From positions 124,001 to 188,000 of the forward strand of contig NZ_JAANIH010000003.1 of NCBI RefSeq assembly GCF_014529705.1: 64,000 nt of DNA, in the 5' to 3' direction. Both the position numbers and the translations under genes were made by a program. Shown here piece by piece: positions 43,450 through 51,668 of this stretch. The stretch comes from Bradyrhizobium campsiandrae (GTDB lineage: Bacteria; Pseudomonadota; Alphaproteobacteria; Rhizobiales; Xanthobacteraceae). The notes under the pieces were generated by a model. That model was given only the letters and a program-made list of their open reading frames with translations, did no database searches and was not told the origin of the DNA. Each line of letters starts with the position of its first letter. Within the stretch, counting starts at the first letter, position 1.

Positions 43450-43914
43450 CTAACGTTTCTTCAGCGTATACACGTAATTGTTGAGTCCAATCTCAGCGGT
43501 TGCATCATCAACGAAATGGACGCCGATCTCGCAGCCGGTCTCCAGCGTCCTGATGCGAGCACCGTTGAAGCCGAGCGAAGCGGCAAGCGCCTGCGGATCG
43601 GCCTTCTTGTCGGCGCGCTGCATCTCCTCGAACGCCCCCTGGAAGATCATGTCGGGACCGTAGTCCGTCATCTTGTATTGCGGGCTCGCGCAGGCAAATG
43701 GACGCGGACCGGAGATTTCCCGGGTCTTCAGCACCAGCATCTTGCCAATCAGCCGCGTGCGCTCGGCATCATCGGGCTTGCGGTGCCGATCAGCCCACGG
43801 CGCCACCACCGCCCCGGTCAAGGTCCAACTTCCGATATAGAAGGGCTCAGCCGCCGTCGCGGAGCCAACCGCACCGAGTGACGCGAGCAGACAAGCGATG
43901 GCGGTGAACTTCAT
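43450..43914 (-). CDS. Secreted hypothetical protein
   Basis: 154 residues from ATG 43914 (AAAGGGA upstream). Signal peptide KFTAIACLLASLGAVGSATA, then FYIGSWTLTGAVVAPWAD, FACASPQYKMTDYGPDMIFQ and ETGCEIGVHFVDDATAEIGL, with two Cys that may pair. Lipocalin-like feel but no firm family. Periplasmic. Confidence 0.75.
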   Translation of the reverse strand: MKFTAIACLLASLGAVGSATAAEPFYIGSWTLTGAVVAPWADRHRKPDDAERTRLIGKMLVLKTREISGPRPFACASPQYKMTDYGPDMIFQGAFEEMQRADKKADPQALAASLGFNGARIRTLETGCEIGVHFVDDATAEIGLNNYVYTLKKR

Positions 43915-44110
43915 TCGACGAGTCCCTTTTATCTCTCCGTTTGGACTCACCGTTCCGCACCACGGTTCATCATCGCCCAATATTTCTGGTGGATGAACCG
44001 TCGTTCAGGAGGCCGCGACCAAGCGGTTGCGAAACAGCCACGCAGATCGCGGGCGCCAAGGCTGATGGACTGTTCTATGCGGGCGCGCGTCAGCACCAAA
44101 GGACCATTGC

Positions 44111-44467
44111 ATGCTTTCTCGCTGCGATCTCATCAAGGGCGCTGCGGTTGCGCTTCTCACACTCTCGACACAGGGCGCATGGGCGCAGGAGACCAAAATG
44201 AACCTGTTCAAGATCGTCACCATCAAGGATGAGATCATCATCGGACTGTCGCCCGAAGAGCTCCAGGCGCTCGGCGGTAACGACGCAAGCGCGGTCGCGC
44301 ACGCACTGGCGCAGAAAGGCGACCTCACGGTCTGGCAGTACAATGTGCACCGCGGACAGAACGGCGAAATGCAGCAGGCGCCGACTGCCAAGATCGGGCT
44401 GCTGGCCAACGCCTCGCTCCGCGTCGAGCCCTACACCACGCCCTACCAGATCGTGCCGCATCCATGA
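44111..44467 (+). CDS. Small secreted hypothetical protein
   Basis: 118 residues, ATG 44111. Signal peptide (KGAAVALLTLSTQGAWA), then MNLFKIVTIKDEIIIGLSPE, LAQKGDLTVWQYNVHRG and LLANASLRVEPYTTPYQIVP. A compact beta domain of unknown function. Confidence 0.72.
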   Translation: MLSRCDLIKGAAVALLTLSTQGAWAQETKMNLFKIVTIKDEIIIGLSPEELQALGGNDASAVAHALAQKGDLTVWQYNVHRGQNGEMQQAPTAKIGLLANASLRVEPYTTPYQIVPHP

Positions 44468-44512
44468 GATGCGAAGGAGGTGTGCCGGCGGCGCAAGCCG
44501 CCGGCCCCTCGG

Positions 44513-45076
44513 TCAGCCACGCCGCGCTGACGCATCCGTCGCAAAGCCGTAGACCAGCGCCAGCCGATCGAGGCATTCGCGAAAGCGCCGGGCGAAATAA
44601 TCGTTCCAGCGCTGGGTACGGACGGCGCGGCGCTGTCCAATCTGGTCCATGGTCAAACCAAGCACCAGCACGTCATGCACCAGCGCGGCACCGTCGGTGC
44701 CGAGTTCACGTTCGACCCGGTTGAGGCGCAACACAGCCTGGCGCTGGCTCTCGGTCACCGGTTCACGGAAGCCGGTGCCGTCGACATATTCGCGGGTCGG
44801 ATCCACGGCCTGAGGGCCCCGCTCTGCCCTTTCCCAGTCGTTCTGGTAGGCGCGTCCACCCCGATATTGCGCCTCGTCGATCTGACGGTGCGAGTGCAGC
44901 CGGCCGAGCGGATCGCTACGGATCGACCGCATGGCCGTGATCTTCTCGCCGGAATCGAGCGCGAGAGGGTTGTCGATGTCGACCTCCGTGACCTCGGCAT
45001 TGAACGGCAGGTCGCGCGAGCGCCGGTCGTGAAGTTCGGTCAATCTGTAGGACTTGTTGCGTCTGGCACGAGCCAC
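44513..45076 (-). CDS. Hypothetical protein linked to the GcrA-like gene
   Basis: 187 residues, GTG 45076 behind AAGGAGC. Basic N-terminus (ARARRNKSYRLTELHDRRS), charged middle, and a helical C-terminus VTESQRQAVLRLNRVERELG, VLGLTMDQIGQRRAVRTQRW with FARRFRECLDRLALVYGF that looks like an HTH region. Possibly a phage-type late regulator; not firmly assigned. Same strand, 37 nt after the GcrA-like gene. Confidence 0.65.
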   Translation of the reverse strand: MARARRNKSYRLTELHDRRSRDLPFNAEVTEVDIDNPLALDSGEKITAMRSIRSDPLGRLHSHRQIDEAQYRGGRAYQNDWERAERGPQAVDPTREYVDGTGFREPVTESQRQAVLRLNRVERELGTDGAALVHDVLVLGLTMDQIGQRRAVRTQRWNDYFARRFRECLDRLALVYGFATDASARRG

Positions 45077-45113
45077 TCGGAAGCTCCTTGCGAATTGACT
45101 TGAAAAGGGACAG

Positions 45114-45647
45114 TCAGGCGGCGGAGACCAGCCTCAGCACGACAGCAGCAGCCGCACGGGCCGCGCCCGGACCGCGCGTGAGGCGCGCATGCGGCGCGCA
45201 ATAGCTTGAGCCTGGTTGGCGAGGGTGGCCGCAGAAGCTGATCTCCTCCCCCTCCTCGTCGCCGCCATAGGGGTAGCGGCAATCGTCTCGTTCGAGTTCG
45301 TCCAGCGTGACCAGGCGCGGTTGAAGGCCGACGCAGCGCAGTTTGACCGGATTGGCCGGTTTCAGGGCCGATGGCGGCGGCAGGTTCAGGCCGAGTGGCG
45401 CGGCACGAGGCGGTTTGAGTGGAGCAGACTCGCCCGGCAAGGACGGCACGATCGACGGACTTATCATTCGTTCCGGCGTACTGAACCCAAGCCCGAGCCG
45501 CTTGGCGCGACCGACCACCGCATTGCGCGTGTAAGCCGTTCCAAACCTTGCGTTAATCTGTCTTCCAATCTCCGCATATGACAGTCCTTTGAAGAAATAG
45601 TCGCGAAGCGCGTCGGATTGCTCCGACGACCAATGGCCCGGTTCCAT
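45114..45647 (-). CDS. GcrA-family transcription cofactor (paralogue)
   Basis: 177 residues, ATG 45647 behind AGGAC. The N-terminal HTH (residues about 5-50: WSSEQSDALRDYFFKGLSYA, RNAVVGRAKRLGLG) and the C-terminal Cys/His block (DDCRYPYGGDE, EISFCGHPRQPGSSYCAPH) are both GcrA features. GcrA acts with CcrM methylation and sigma-70 in alphaproteobacteria. The locus here, with an S24 repressor divergent from it, suggests a mobile or prophage paralogue rather than the housekeeping gene. Confidence 0.82.
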   Translation of the reverse strand: MEPGHWSSEQSDALRDYFFKGLSYAEIGRQINARFGTAYTRNAVVGRAKRLGLGFSTPERMISPSIVPSLPGESAPLKPPRAAPLGLNLPPPSALKPANPVKLRCVGLQPRLVTLDELERDDCRYPYGGDEEGEEISFCGHPRQPGSSYCAPHARLTRGPGAARAAAAVVLRLVSAA

Positions 45648-45700
45648 GCTGCTGTCCTGTGATGCGCCCCCAATCCGATGGTCCGGAGGCGAAACACACA

Positions 45701-45777
45701 TTCCGTTATTCCGAATATGAAGTCAAGCCATAATTCTGATATTCATAATTGCATGAATTCCGAATTTCGGATTATAA
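45701..45777. promoter_or_regulatory. Divergent promoter region with operator-like palindromes
   Basis: Plus promoter for the S24 gene: TTGCAT (45749-45754), 17 nt, TTATAA (45772-45777). The 13-bp palindrome TCCGAATTTCGGA (45759-45771) fills the spacer. Toward the GcrA-like gene: minus-strand TTGACT (45721-45726) followed by half-sites ATTCGGAAT and AACGGAAT (45701-45720). Confidence 0.7.
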
Positions 45778-45810
45778 GGGACTGAGCCATGGGCAATCGA
45801 GGGAATCACC

Positions 45811-46419
45811 ATGTTGGACGTCGCGATGATCGAGCGGGGCCTGGAGAAGACAGGCAAGAGTAAGGGCGGCTTGGCCGCGGCGATGGGCGTGCGTCCAGGC
45901 GCGGTATCGGAAATCCTCGGTGGCGAGCGTCTGGTGAAGGCCTCGGAAATCATTCCAATCATGGAATATCTCGAGCTCAATCTCGCACCGATCATGGGCC
46001 GCGTCGGGGCCGGCGCCGTGATCGAGCCCGACGTCGAGCAGGTTCCGCCGGAGGGGCTTGGCGACATCGCGCTGCCCTTCCCGATCATGGAGGAGACCGT
46101 CGCGTTCGAGATCGTCGGCGATTCGATGCTGCCCAAATATGAAAGCGGCGACGTGATCGTGGTCTACAAGGACCAGCGTCATCCGCTGTCCAGCTTCTAT
46201 GGCGAAGAGGCCGTGGTGCGACTCAAGACCGGCGAGCGTTACTTGAAGACCATCGAACGGGGCAAATCCCCCTCGGTCGTCAACCTCACCAGCTTCAACG
46301 CCAAGCCGATCATCGGGGTCAAGCTCGACTGGGTCGGCGAGATCTGCCTCTCGATGCCCAAGGGCCAACTCGAGCGGCTGCGCGCCAAGTCGGCTCGCCC
46401 GCGCAAGAAAGGCCGGTAA
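45811..46419 (+). CDS. S24-peptidase helix-turn-helix repressor (CI/LexA-like)
   Basis: 202 residues. HTH near 18-40 (KGGLAAAMGVRPGAVSEILG). A candidate self-cleavage site lies in GRVGAGAVIEPD (about 63-74), with the S24 catalytic Ser105 in VGDSMLPKYESGD and Lys146 in ERYLKTIE. It likely represses until RecA-stimulated autocleavage. It is divergent from the GcrA-like gene with operator-like palindromes between, and a similar palindrome lies right after it before the next gene. Confidence 0.85.
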   Translation: MLDVAMIERGLEKTGKSKGGLAAAMGVRPGAVSEILGGERLVKASEIIPIMEYLELNLAPIMGRVGAGAVIEPDVEQVPPEGLGDIALPFPIMEETVAFEIVGDSMLPKYESGDVIVVYKDQRHPLSSFYGEEAVVRLKTGERYLKTIERGKSPSVVNLTSFNAKPIIGVKLDWVGEICLSMPKGQLERLRAKSARPRKKGR

Positions 46420-46424
46420 GGTGC

Positions 46425-46456
46425 GGATTTCCGTTTTTCGGAAATCCAACTTGACA
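46425..46456 (+). promoter_or_regulatory. Palindrome plus -35 upstream of the 46520 gene
   Basis: GGATTTCCG-N5-CGGAAATCC (46425-46447), perfect 9-bp arms sharing the TTCCG/CGGAA core with the 45701-45771 sites. TTGACA follows at 46451-46456 and TAAATAAT about 15 nt on. It could be a repressor site or a weak terminator. Confidence 0.6.
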
Positions 46457-46519
46457 AAATTCTTTTTTTCGTAAATAATCCGCCGCGCACCGATACTCGG
46501 GGCGCGGCAGGATCGCTTG

Positions 46520-46795
46520 ATGCAGTATTTCGTCGTGATGATCGATTACGGGCGACGTGGTCGCGAGGCGATCGTCGACCCTGAAATCACCAGGCGCGAA
46601 GTCATCTCCCGCATCAGCTCCGGCGAATACCAGAACATCTCGTTCATCCACGAAATCGCGGGGAATTCCGTCGAAGACGTCACCGAGGCCATTTTGACCG
46701 AGGCCGCCCTCCCCGAAATTCCACCCGAAGATGTCGATCTCCAGGCGATCCGCCTCGATCACATCAGAGACCTGCGCAAGCACGAGCAGACGTGA
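46520..46795 (+). CDS. Small conserved hypothetical protein, predicted repressor target
   Basis: 91 residues, ATG 46520 with AGGA before it. QYFVVMIDYGRRGREAIVDP, ITRREVISRISSGEYQNISF and AIRLDHIRDLRKHEQ. Widespread small protein in Bradyrhizobium; no known activity. Confidence 0.75.
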   Translation: MQYFVVMIDYGRRGREAIVDPEITRREVISRISSGEYQNISFIHEIAGNSVEDVTEAILTEAALPEIPPEDVDLQAIRLDHIRDLRKHEQT

Positions 46796-46837
46796 CGCAG
46801 GCTTGACAAGCGGCCTGCGCCAACCTCCGGCAAATGA

Positions 46838-47812
46838 TCACACCGTGAGGACGGTCGATCCGGTGGTCTTGCGCGCGGCGAGATCGGCATGCGCCTTCGC
46901 GGCGTCCTTCAGCGCGTAGGTCTGGTGCACCTCGATCTTGACCGCGCCGGATTTGACGACGTCGAACAGCTCGTTCGCCATGGCGACCAGGTTTTCGCGT
47001 TTCGCGGCGTAAGTGAACAGCGTCGGCCGGGTGACGTAGAGCGAGCCCTTCTGCGCGAGCAGACCGAGATTGAGCGGCTCGACCGCACCGGAGGACGCGC
47101 CGAACAGCGCAGCGACGCCGAGCGGCGCAAGGCAGTCCAACGATTTCAGGAACGTGTCCTTGCCGACGGAATCATAGACCACCGGCACCTTCTTGCCGCC
47201 GGTAATCTCGTCGACGCGCTTCACGAAATCCTCGCGCGTGTAGATGATGACGTGGTCGCAGCCGTGGGCCTTGGCGAGTTTCGCCTTTTCATCGCTGCTG
47301 ACAGTGCCGATCACGGTTGCCCCGAGATGCTTGGCCCATTGGCTCAGGATCAGACCGACGCCGCCGGCCGCCGCGTGCAGCAGAATGGTGTCACCGGCCT
47401 TCACGCGGTAGGTTTGCCGGATCAGATATTGCGTGGTCAGCCCCTTTAGCATCATCGCGGCCGCGGTCCTGTCATCCACGCCGTCGGGCAGCTTCAGCAG
47501 CCGGTCGGCCGGGATCAGCCGCGCTTCCGAATAGGCGCCGAGCGGTGATGCGCCGTAGGCGACGCGATCGCCTGGCTTCAGGTCGCTGACAGCAGGACCA
47601 ACCTCTTCGACGATGCCCGCAGCCTCGCTGCCGAGCCCGCTCGGCAATTGTACCGGATACACGCCGGAGCGGTTGTAGATGTCGACGAAGTTGAGACCAA
47701 CGGCCGTATGGCGGATACGCGCCTCGCCCGGCCCCGGCTTGCCGACACTGACCTCCTCCCAAACCAGGACTTCCGGACCGCCGGTCTTGTGAAAACGAAT
47801 GGCATGGGTCAT
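46838..47812 (-). CDS. NADPH:quinone oxidoreductase (zeta-crystallin type)
   Basis: 324 residues. GroES-like N-terminus (RFHKTGGPEVLVWEEVSVGK, GLNFVDIYNRSGVY), nucleotide-binding AAAGGVGLILSQWAK, and DSVGKDTFLKSLDCL. No zinc ligands, as expected for the quinone reductase branch. One-electron quinone reduction, cytosolic. Confidence 0.9.
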   Translation of the reverse strand: MTHAIRFHKTGGPEVLVWEEVSVGKPGPGEARIRHTAVGLNFVDIYNRSGVYPVQLPSGLGSEAAGIVEEVGPAVSDLKPGDRVAYGASPLGAYSEARLIPADRLLKLPDGVDDRTAAAMMLKGLTTQYLIRQTYRVKAGDTILLHAAAGGVGLILSQWAKHLGATVIGTVSSDEKAKLAKAHGCDHVIIYTREDFVKRVDEITGGKKVPVVYDSVGKDTFLKSLDCLAPLGVAALFGASSGAVEPLNLGLLAQKGSLYVTRPTLFTYAAKRENLVAMANELFDVVKSGAVKIEVHQTYALKDAAKAHADLAARKTTGSTVLTV

Positions 47813-48042
47813 GGGCGTCGCTCCCTTATCGTTGCGTTGATGGTCCGAGAAAATGGCGGATCGGTCGGAGAAATAGGCATTTGGTCCGCCCGTTACAGTA
47901 TAGAAGACGTAACAAGAATGTCACAGCGAACGACAAACCCCTGCCGTTCCACCTCTGTTCGAAAGAGTTGATGACGGCATCTGCGGCGTCCGGCAGTAGC
48001 CTTTTCGCGGGGTTTGGTGGTCGCCTGCGAAGGAGAGCCGAG

Positions 48043-48243
48043 ATGCCAGCTTATGTACAGCATCATCAGGACATCGAAATCGCGCCTGTGATTTGCCCGA
48101 CATGCATGGGGTTCCTGCCGATGTATGTGCGCGAGGTCGAGCCCCACTGGAGCCTTGCCAAGATCGACTTCGTCTATGAATGCGCCGATTGCGGTGCCGA
48201 GCTCCGGCAGACCATCCGCAAGGGCCAGCTGCTGCGGCACTGA
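48043..48243 (+). CDS. Small zinc-ribbon protein
   Basis: 66 residues from ATG 48043 (GGAGAGC upstream). Two knuckles CPTC (VICPTCMGFLPMYVREVEP) and CADC (FVYECADCGAELRQTI) make a zinc ribbon. Common in Bradyrhizobium; function unknown. Confidence 0.8.
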   Translation: MPAYVQHHQDIEIAPVICPTCMGFLPMYVREVEPHWSLAKIDFVYECADCGAELRQTIRKGQLLRH

Positions 48244-48389
48244 TCGCGCGATCAGCCACGCTTTCAGTATTTGCGCTGAACGGAAAAAGCGCCCTATTGC
48301 GCGGATCAGGCCCGTCCCAGACGAGGCTTGTTCTTTGCAGGGAACGCGGGCAGAACAAGCCTCAAGCAAGACCTTGGGAGCGCCCTTTC

Positions 48390-49337
48390 GTGGCTGAACA
48401 GAAGGCCTCGACCTTGATCGAGGCAGTGGAGAGCGGCCTCGCCGCGCAGGGCTATATCGCGAGCCGGCAGATCGCAACTGCGGTCTATTTGTCGCAACAG
48501 ATCGAAAAGCCGATCCTGGTCGAGGGACCTGCGGGCGTCGGCAAGACCGAGCTTGCCAAGGCGATCGCCGCCTGGCGCGGCAAGAAGATGATCCGCCTGC
48601 AATGCTACGAAGGCCTCGACGAGGCCAAGGCGCTGTATGAGTGGAAATACGCCAAGCAGCTGCTCTACACCCAGATCCTCAAGGACAAGCTCGGCGAGGT
48701 CCTCGGCGGCGCGCAAACGCTGCACGCAGCCCTCGATCAGCTCCACGATTTCGGCGATGTCTTCTTCTCCAAGGAGTTCGTCGAGCCGCGACCGCTGCTC
48801 CAGGCCCTGGAACAACCGGGCGGCTGCGTGCTGCTGATCGACGAGATCGACAAGTCGGACGCCGAATTCGAATCGCTGCTGCTGGAGATCCTCTCCGACT
48901 TCCAGGTCACGATTCCCGAGCTCGGCACCGTCTCGGCGATCACGCCACCGACCGTGATCCTCACCTCCAACAGCGAGCGCGATCTTGGCGACGCCCTGAA
49001 ACGGCGCTGCCTGCATCTGCATATCGGCTTCCCCGAGCAGCGGCTCGAGGAGCGCATCGTCGAGAGCCGCGTGCCCGGCATCTCGCAGACGCTGCGCCGG
49101 CAGATGGTCGGCTTCATCCACGAGATCCGATCGCTCGATTTGAAGAAGCTTCCCTCGGTCAGCGAGACCATCGACTGGGCGCGCGTGCTGGTGCTGCTCC
49201 AGGCCACGGAGCTCAACACCGAAATGGTCAAGGACACGCTCAACGTGCTCCTGAAATATGAGGCTGACATCGAGGCAGCGTCGCCGCAAGTGACGACCTT
49301 CATCGCCAAGGCGGCACGGTCCAACGTCTTCGGTTGA
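48390..49337 (+). CDS. MoxR-family AAA+ ATPase
   Basis: 315 residues, GTG 48390 behind GGGAGCG. Walker A GPAGVGKT (46-53), Walker B LLIDEID (about 147-153), and TSNSERDLGDALKRRCLHLH (sensor and Arg finger). Works as a chaperone ATPase with VWA proteins. Its stop overlaps the VWA gene region, giving one operon. This branch is the CoxD-like partner of CoxE. Confidence 0.92.
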   Translation: MAEQKASTLIEAVESGLAAQGYIASRQIATAVYLSQQIEKPILVEGPAGVGKTELAKAIAAWRGKKMIRLQCYEGLDEAKALYEWKYAKQLLYTQILKDKLGEVLGGAQTLHAALDQLHDFGDVFFSKEFVEPRPLLQALEQPGGCVLLIDEIDKSDAEFESLLLEILSDFQVTIPELGTVSAITPPTVILTSNSERDLGDALKRRCLHLHIGFPEQRLEERIVESRVPGISQTLRRQMVGFIHEIRSLDLKKLPSVSETIDWARVLVLLQATELNTEMVKDTLNVLLKYEADIEAASPQVTTFIAKAARSNVFG

Positions 49338-49342
49338 CGCCG

Positions 49343-50722
49343 ATGCGCGAGAACCTCCATCGTTTCTTTCGGGCTGCGCGGGGCGCCGGCGTTCATGTCT
49401 CGCCCGCCGAAAGCATCGATGCGATGCGTGCGGTGGCGCAAGTCGGCCTCACCGACCGTGCCATCCTGCGCGACGCCCTCCTCCTGACCCTCGCCAAGTC
49501 GCAGGACGAAAAGCTCGCGCTCGGCGACTGCTTTGATCTGTTCTTCAGCCAGCCCGAGCCGCCGCAGCAGCAGTCCGAGGCCAACGACAACGATGGCCCG
49601 TCGCCGAACTCCGATCAATCGCCCTCGTCAGGCTCGGCCAGCGAAGCGGACGGAAGTCAGCCTCAGGACGGATTGGGCCCGCTCGCACAGATGCTGCTGT
49701 CACAGGATCGCAACGCGATCCAGGCCGCCATCGCCAGCGCTTCCGGTGCAGCCTCGCTCTCGGACATCCGCTATTCGACCCAGCGCGGCATCTTCTCCAG
49801 CCGCATCCTCGACGCCATGGGTCTGCAGCGCCTGCGCGACGATCTCGACGAGCTGACCGCGACGAACCCGGCATTGGCCGAGCGCCTGCGCGCCGCACTC
49901 GATGGCTTGCGCGAAGCAGTGCGCGATACCGTCTCGCAGGGACTTGCGCTCTATGCCCGCGAAGAAGCCGAAAACCTCCGCAACGAGATCCTGCGCAATG
50001 CGCCGCTGGCGCGTATCGACCGGCGTCAGGTGGCGGAAATGCGGGCTCTCATCCGGCAGATCGCGCGCCGCCTGCGCGAGCGCTATTCGAAGCCGCGCAA
50101 GCGCCAACGCCGCGGCCATCTCGACGTCCGCCGCACGCTTCGCCGCAACGCGGCCTGGGGCGGCGTGCCGTTCCTCACCGCATGGAAGCGCAAGCACCGC
50201 GACCGGCCGAAGATCGTGGCACTGTGCGACGTCTCCGGCTCGGTCGCTCAGGTCTCGGACTTCTTCCTGCTGCTGATCCACTCGCTCCATGAGGTCGTCG
50301 ACGACGTCCGCTCATTCGCATTCTCGTCACATCTGATCGAGGTCAGCGAGATCCTGGAGAAGAAATCGCCCGAGGAGGCGATGGCCGAGATCATGTCCAA
50401 GGTCGGTTTCGGCTCGTCCGATTACGGTTCCTCTCTGGTCGACTTCGAAAAGGATTTCATGAGCGCGCTGACGCCCCAGACCACGGTGATCGTGCTCGGC
50501 GATGCCCGCAGCAACAATCTCGATCCGCGCGCCGACATCCTGCGCCGCGTTTCCGAACGCTCGAAGCGGCTGGTCTGGCTCAATCCCGAGGGACGCCTTG
50601 CCTGGGGCTTTGGCGATTCCGAGATGCCACGCTACGCGACCTTCTGCAGCGTGGTGCGACAGTGCGCCACCGCGCAGCAGCTCGAGCGCGCGGTTTCCGA
50701 TATCGTTGCGACCTACCAGTAA
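49343..50722 (+). CDS. VWA-domain CoxE-like protein
   Basis: 459 residues. ATG 49343 is preferred over TTG 49334. N-terminal helical part, a Ser/Gln-rich linker (QSEANDNDGPSPNSDQSPSS), then the VWA domain (about 285-459) with MIDAS motif ALCDVSGSVAQVS. Pairs with the MoxR ATPase as metallo-enzyme maturation machinery (CoxDE for CO dehydrogenase). No CO dehydrogenase gene is in the window, so the client is unknown. Confidence 0.9.
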   Translation: MRENLHRFFRAARGAGVHVSPAESIDAMRAVAQVGLTDRAILRDALLLTLAKSQDEKLALGDCFDLFFSQPEPPQQQSEANDNDGPSPNSDQSPSSGSASEADGSQPQDGLGPLAQMLLSQDRNAIQAAIASASGAASLSDIRYSTQRGIFSSRILDAMGLQRLRDDLDELTATNPALAERLRAALDGLREAVRDTVSQGLALYAREEAENLRNEILRNAPLARIDRRQVAEMRALIRQIARRLRERYSKPRKRQRRGHLDVRRTLRRNAAWGGVPFLTAWKRKHRDRPKIVALCDVSGSVAQVSDFFLLLIHSLHEVVDDVRSFAFSSHLIEVSEILEKKSPEEAMAEIMSKVGFGSSDYGSSLVDFEKDFMSALTPQTTVIVLGDARSNNLDPRADILRRVSERSKRLVWLNPEGRLAWGFGDSEMPRYATFCSVVRQCATAQQLERAVSDIVATYQ

Positions 50723-50743
50723 GTCTCGGGCTCGCGGCCGAAT

Positions 50744-50926
50744 TCAGTTTCGCGCAAGCTCTACATGCGCGACATTGCACTCGCGAAAGTGATAGGCGAT
50801 TTCATCGAGCGCACGCTGCTCCCATTCCTGGGCTTGCGCCAGCCAGAAAACCCGACGCTCAAGATCAAGCGCGGCGCGCTCACGGCAGAGGGATTCCTGA
50901 CTGCGAATTTCGACCAGCCTGTTCAT
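50744..50926 (-). CDS. Small helical hypothetical protein
   Basis: 60 residues from ATG 50926 (AAGGAG upstream). NRLVEIRSQESLCRERAALD, RVFWLAQAQEWEQRALDEIA, YHFRECNVAHVEL. A recurrent Bradyrhizobium small protein, convergent with the CoxE-like gene. Confidence 0.65.
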   Translation of the reverse strand: MNRLVEIRSQESLCRERAALDLERRVFWLAQAQEWEQRALDEIAYHFRECNVAHVELARN

Positions 50927-51278
50927 GCACTCACACTCCTTGTCGTGTGAAGCCATTCCCCGCAAATCAGCCTAACAGAATGACCGGGCCAGCGTCTCAC
51001 CCTTTCTGTGCGTATCGCGACGCAGAATGAGACAGTAGCGCTTCCCGTGCGCTGCGGTCGTCGCAGCGCAACATCAAATAGAGATCATCAATTAGTGATC
51101 GGTGATCGGGACGATGAGTGTATCCGCACGATCTTAACTATTGTGGCGCAACAGACTGCGGCAATTCGTGAAGAGAGATTCTAAACAGCTCACCGAATTC
51201 CCGACTCATTGTCGTCGCACGGTCTTCATGCAGCGCCGCTAACAGGGGCGCGCGAACCTGACTATCGCTTGAGGCAAC
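50927..51278. other. Intergenic region, nothing recognised
   Basis: About 350 bp. No supported ORF. Contains a few short palindromes but no obvious promoter pair. Confidence 0.4.
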
Positions 51279-51500
51279 ATGAGCAACGACGTCGACTTCG
51301 ATCTCACACCGGACCAGTGGGAGGCGCTGCGCGCGCTTCGCAACCCGGTGCCGCACGGTCGTCTCTCGAAGGCCTATCTCCTTGAAGGCCTCGTCAAGCT
51401 TGGGCTCGTCGTTGTCCATGACGGCGTACCCGCGATGACCGCAACCGGCCGCAAGGTGCTGGTGCGGGGATCGTGCCGCCTGCTTGATCTCGTCGCATGA
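51279..51500 (+). CDS. Small winged-helix-like hypothetical protein
   Basis: 73 residues, ATG 51279. DFDLTPDQWEALRALRNPVP, AYLLEGLVKLGLVVVHDGVP, AMTATGRKVLVRGS: helices then a beta wing, like a short ArsR/MarR-type fold lacking extensions. Similar in plan to the gene at 10346. Confidence 0.65.
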   Translation: MSNDVDFDLTPDQWEALRALRNPVPHGRLSKAYLLEGLVKLGLVVVHDGVPAMTATGRKVLVRGSCRLLDLVA

Positions 51501-51574
51501 TATCAGCCGGGAAAAGAATACAGCGACCTGAAGCAGGTCGCTTCCGGCGTGGACATCGATGATCGGCAAGCTGT

Positions 51575-51627
51575 GATCGCGACGACGCGATCGGCCCGCA
51601 CCGCGACATTCTGGCACGGTTGTTGCT
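51575..51627 (+). promoter_or_regulatory. Sigma-54 promoter of dctA with upstream palindrome
   Basis: TGGCAC-N5-TTGCT at 51612-51627, a perfect -24/-12 element (GG at 51613-51614, GC at 51625-51626, 10 nt between). GATCGCG-ACGA-CGCGATC at 51575-51592 may be an activator site. DctD/RpoN control of dctA is established in rhizobia. Confidence 0.85.
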
Positions 51628-51668
51628 CCTTTTTGACCTCCAAGACGCGTCAAACGGGGGAATCCAGC

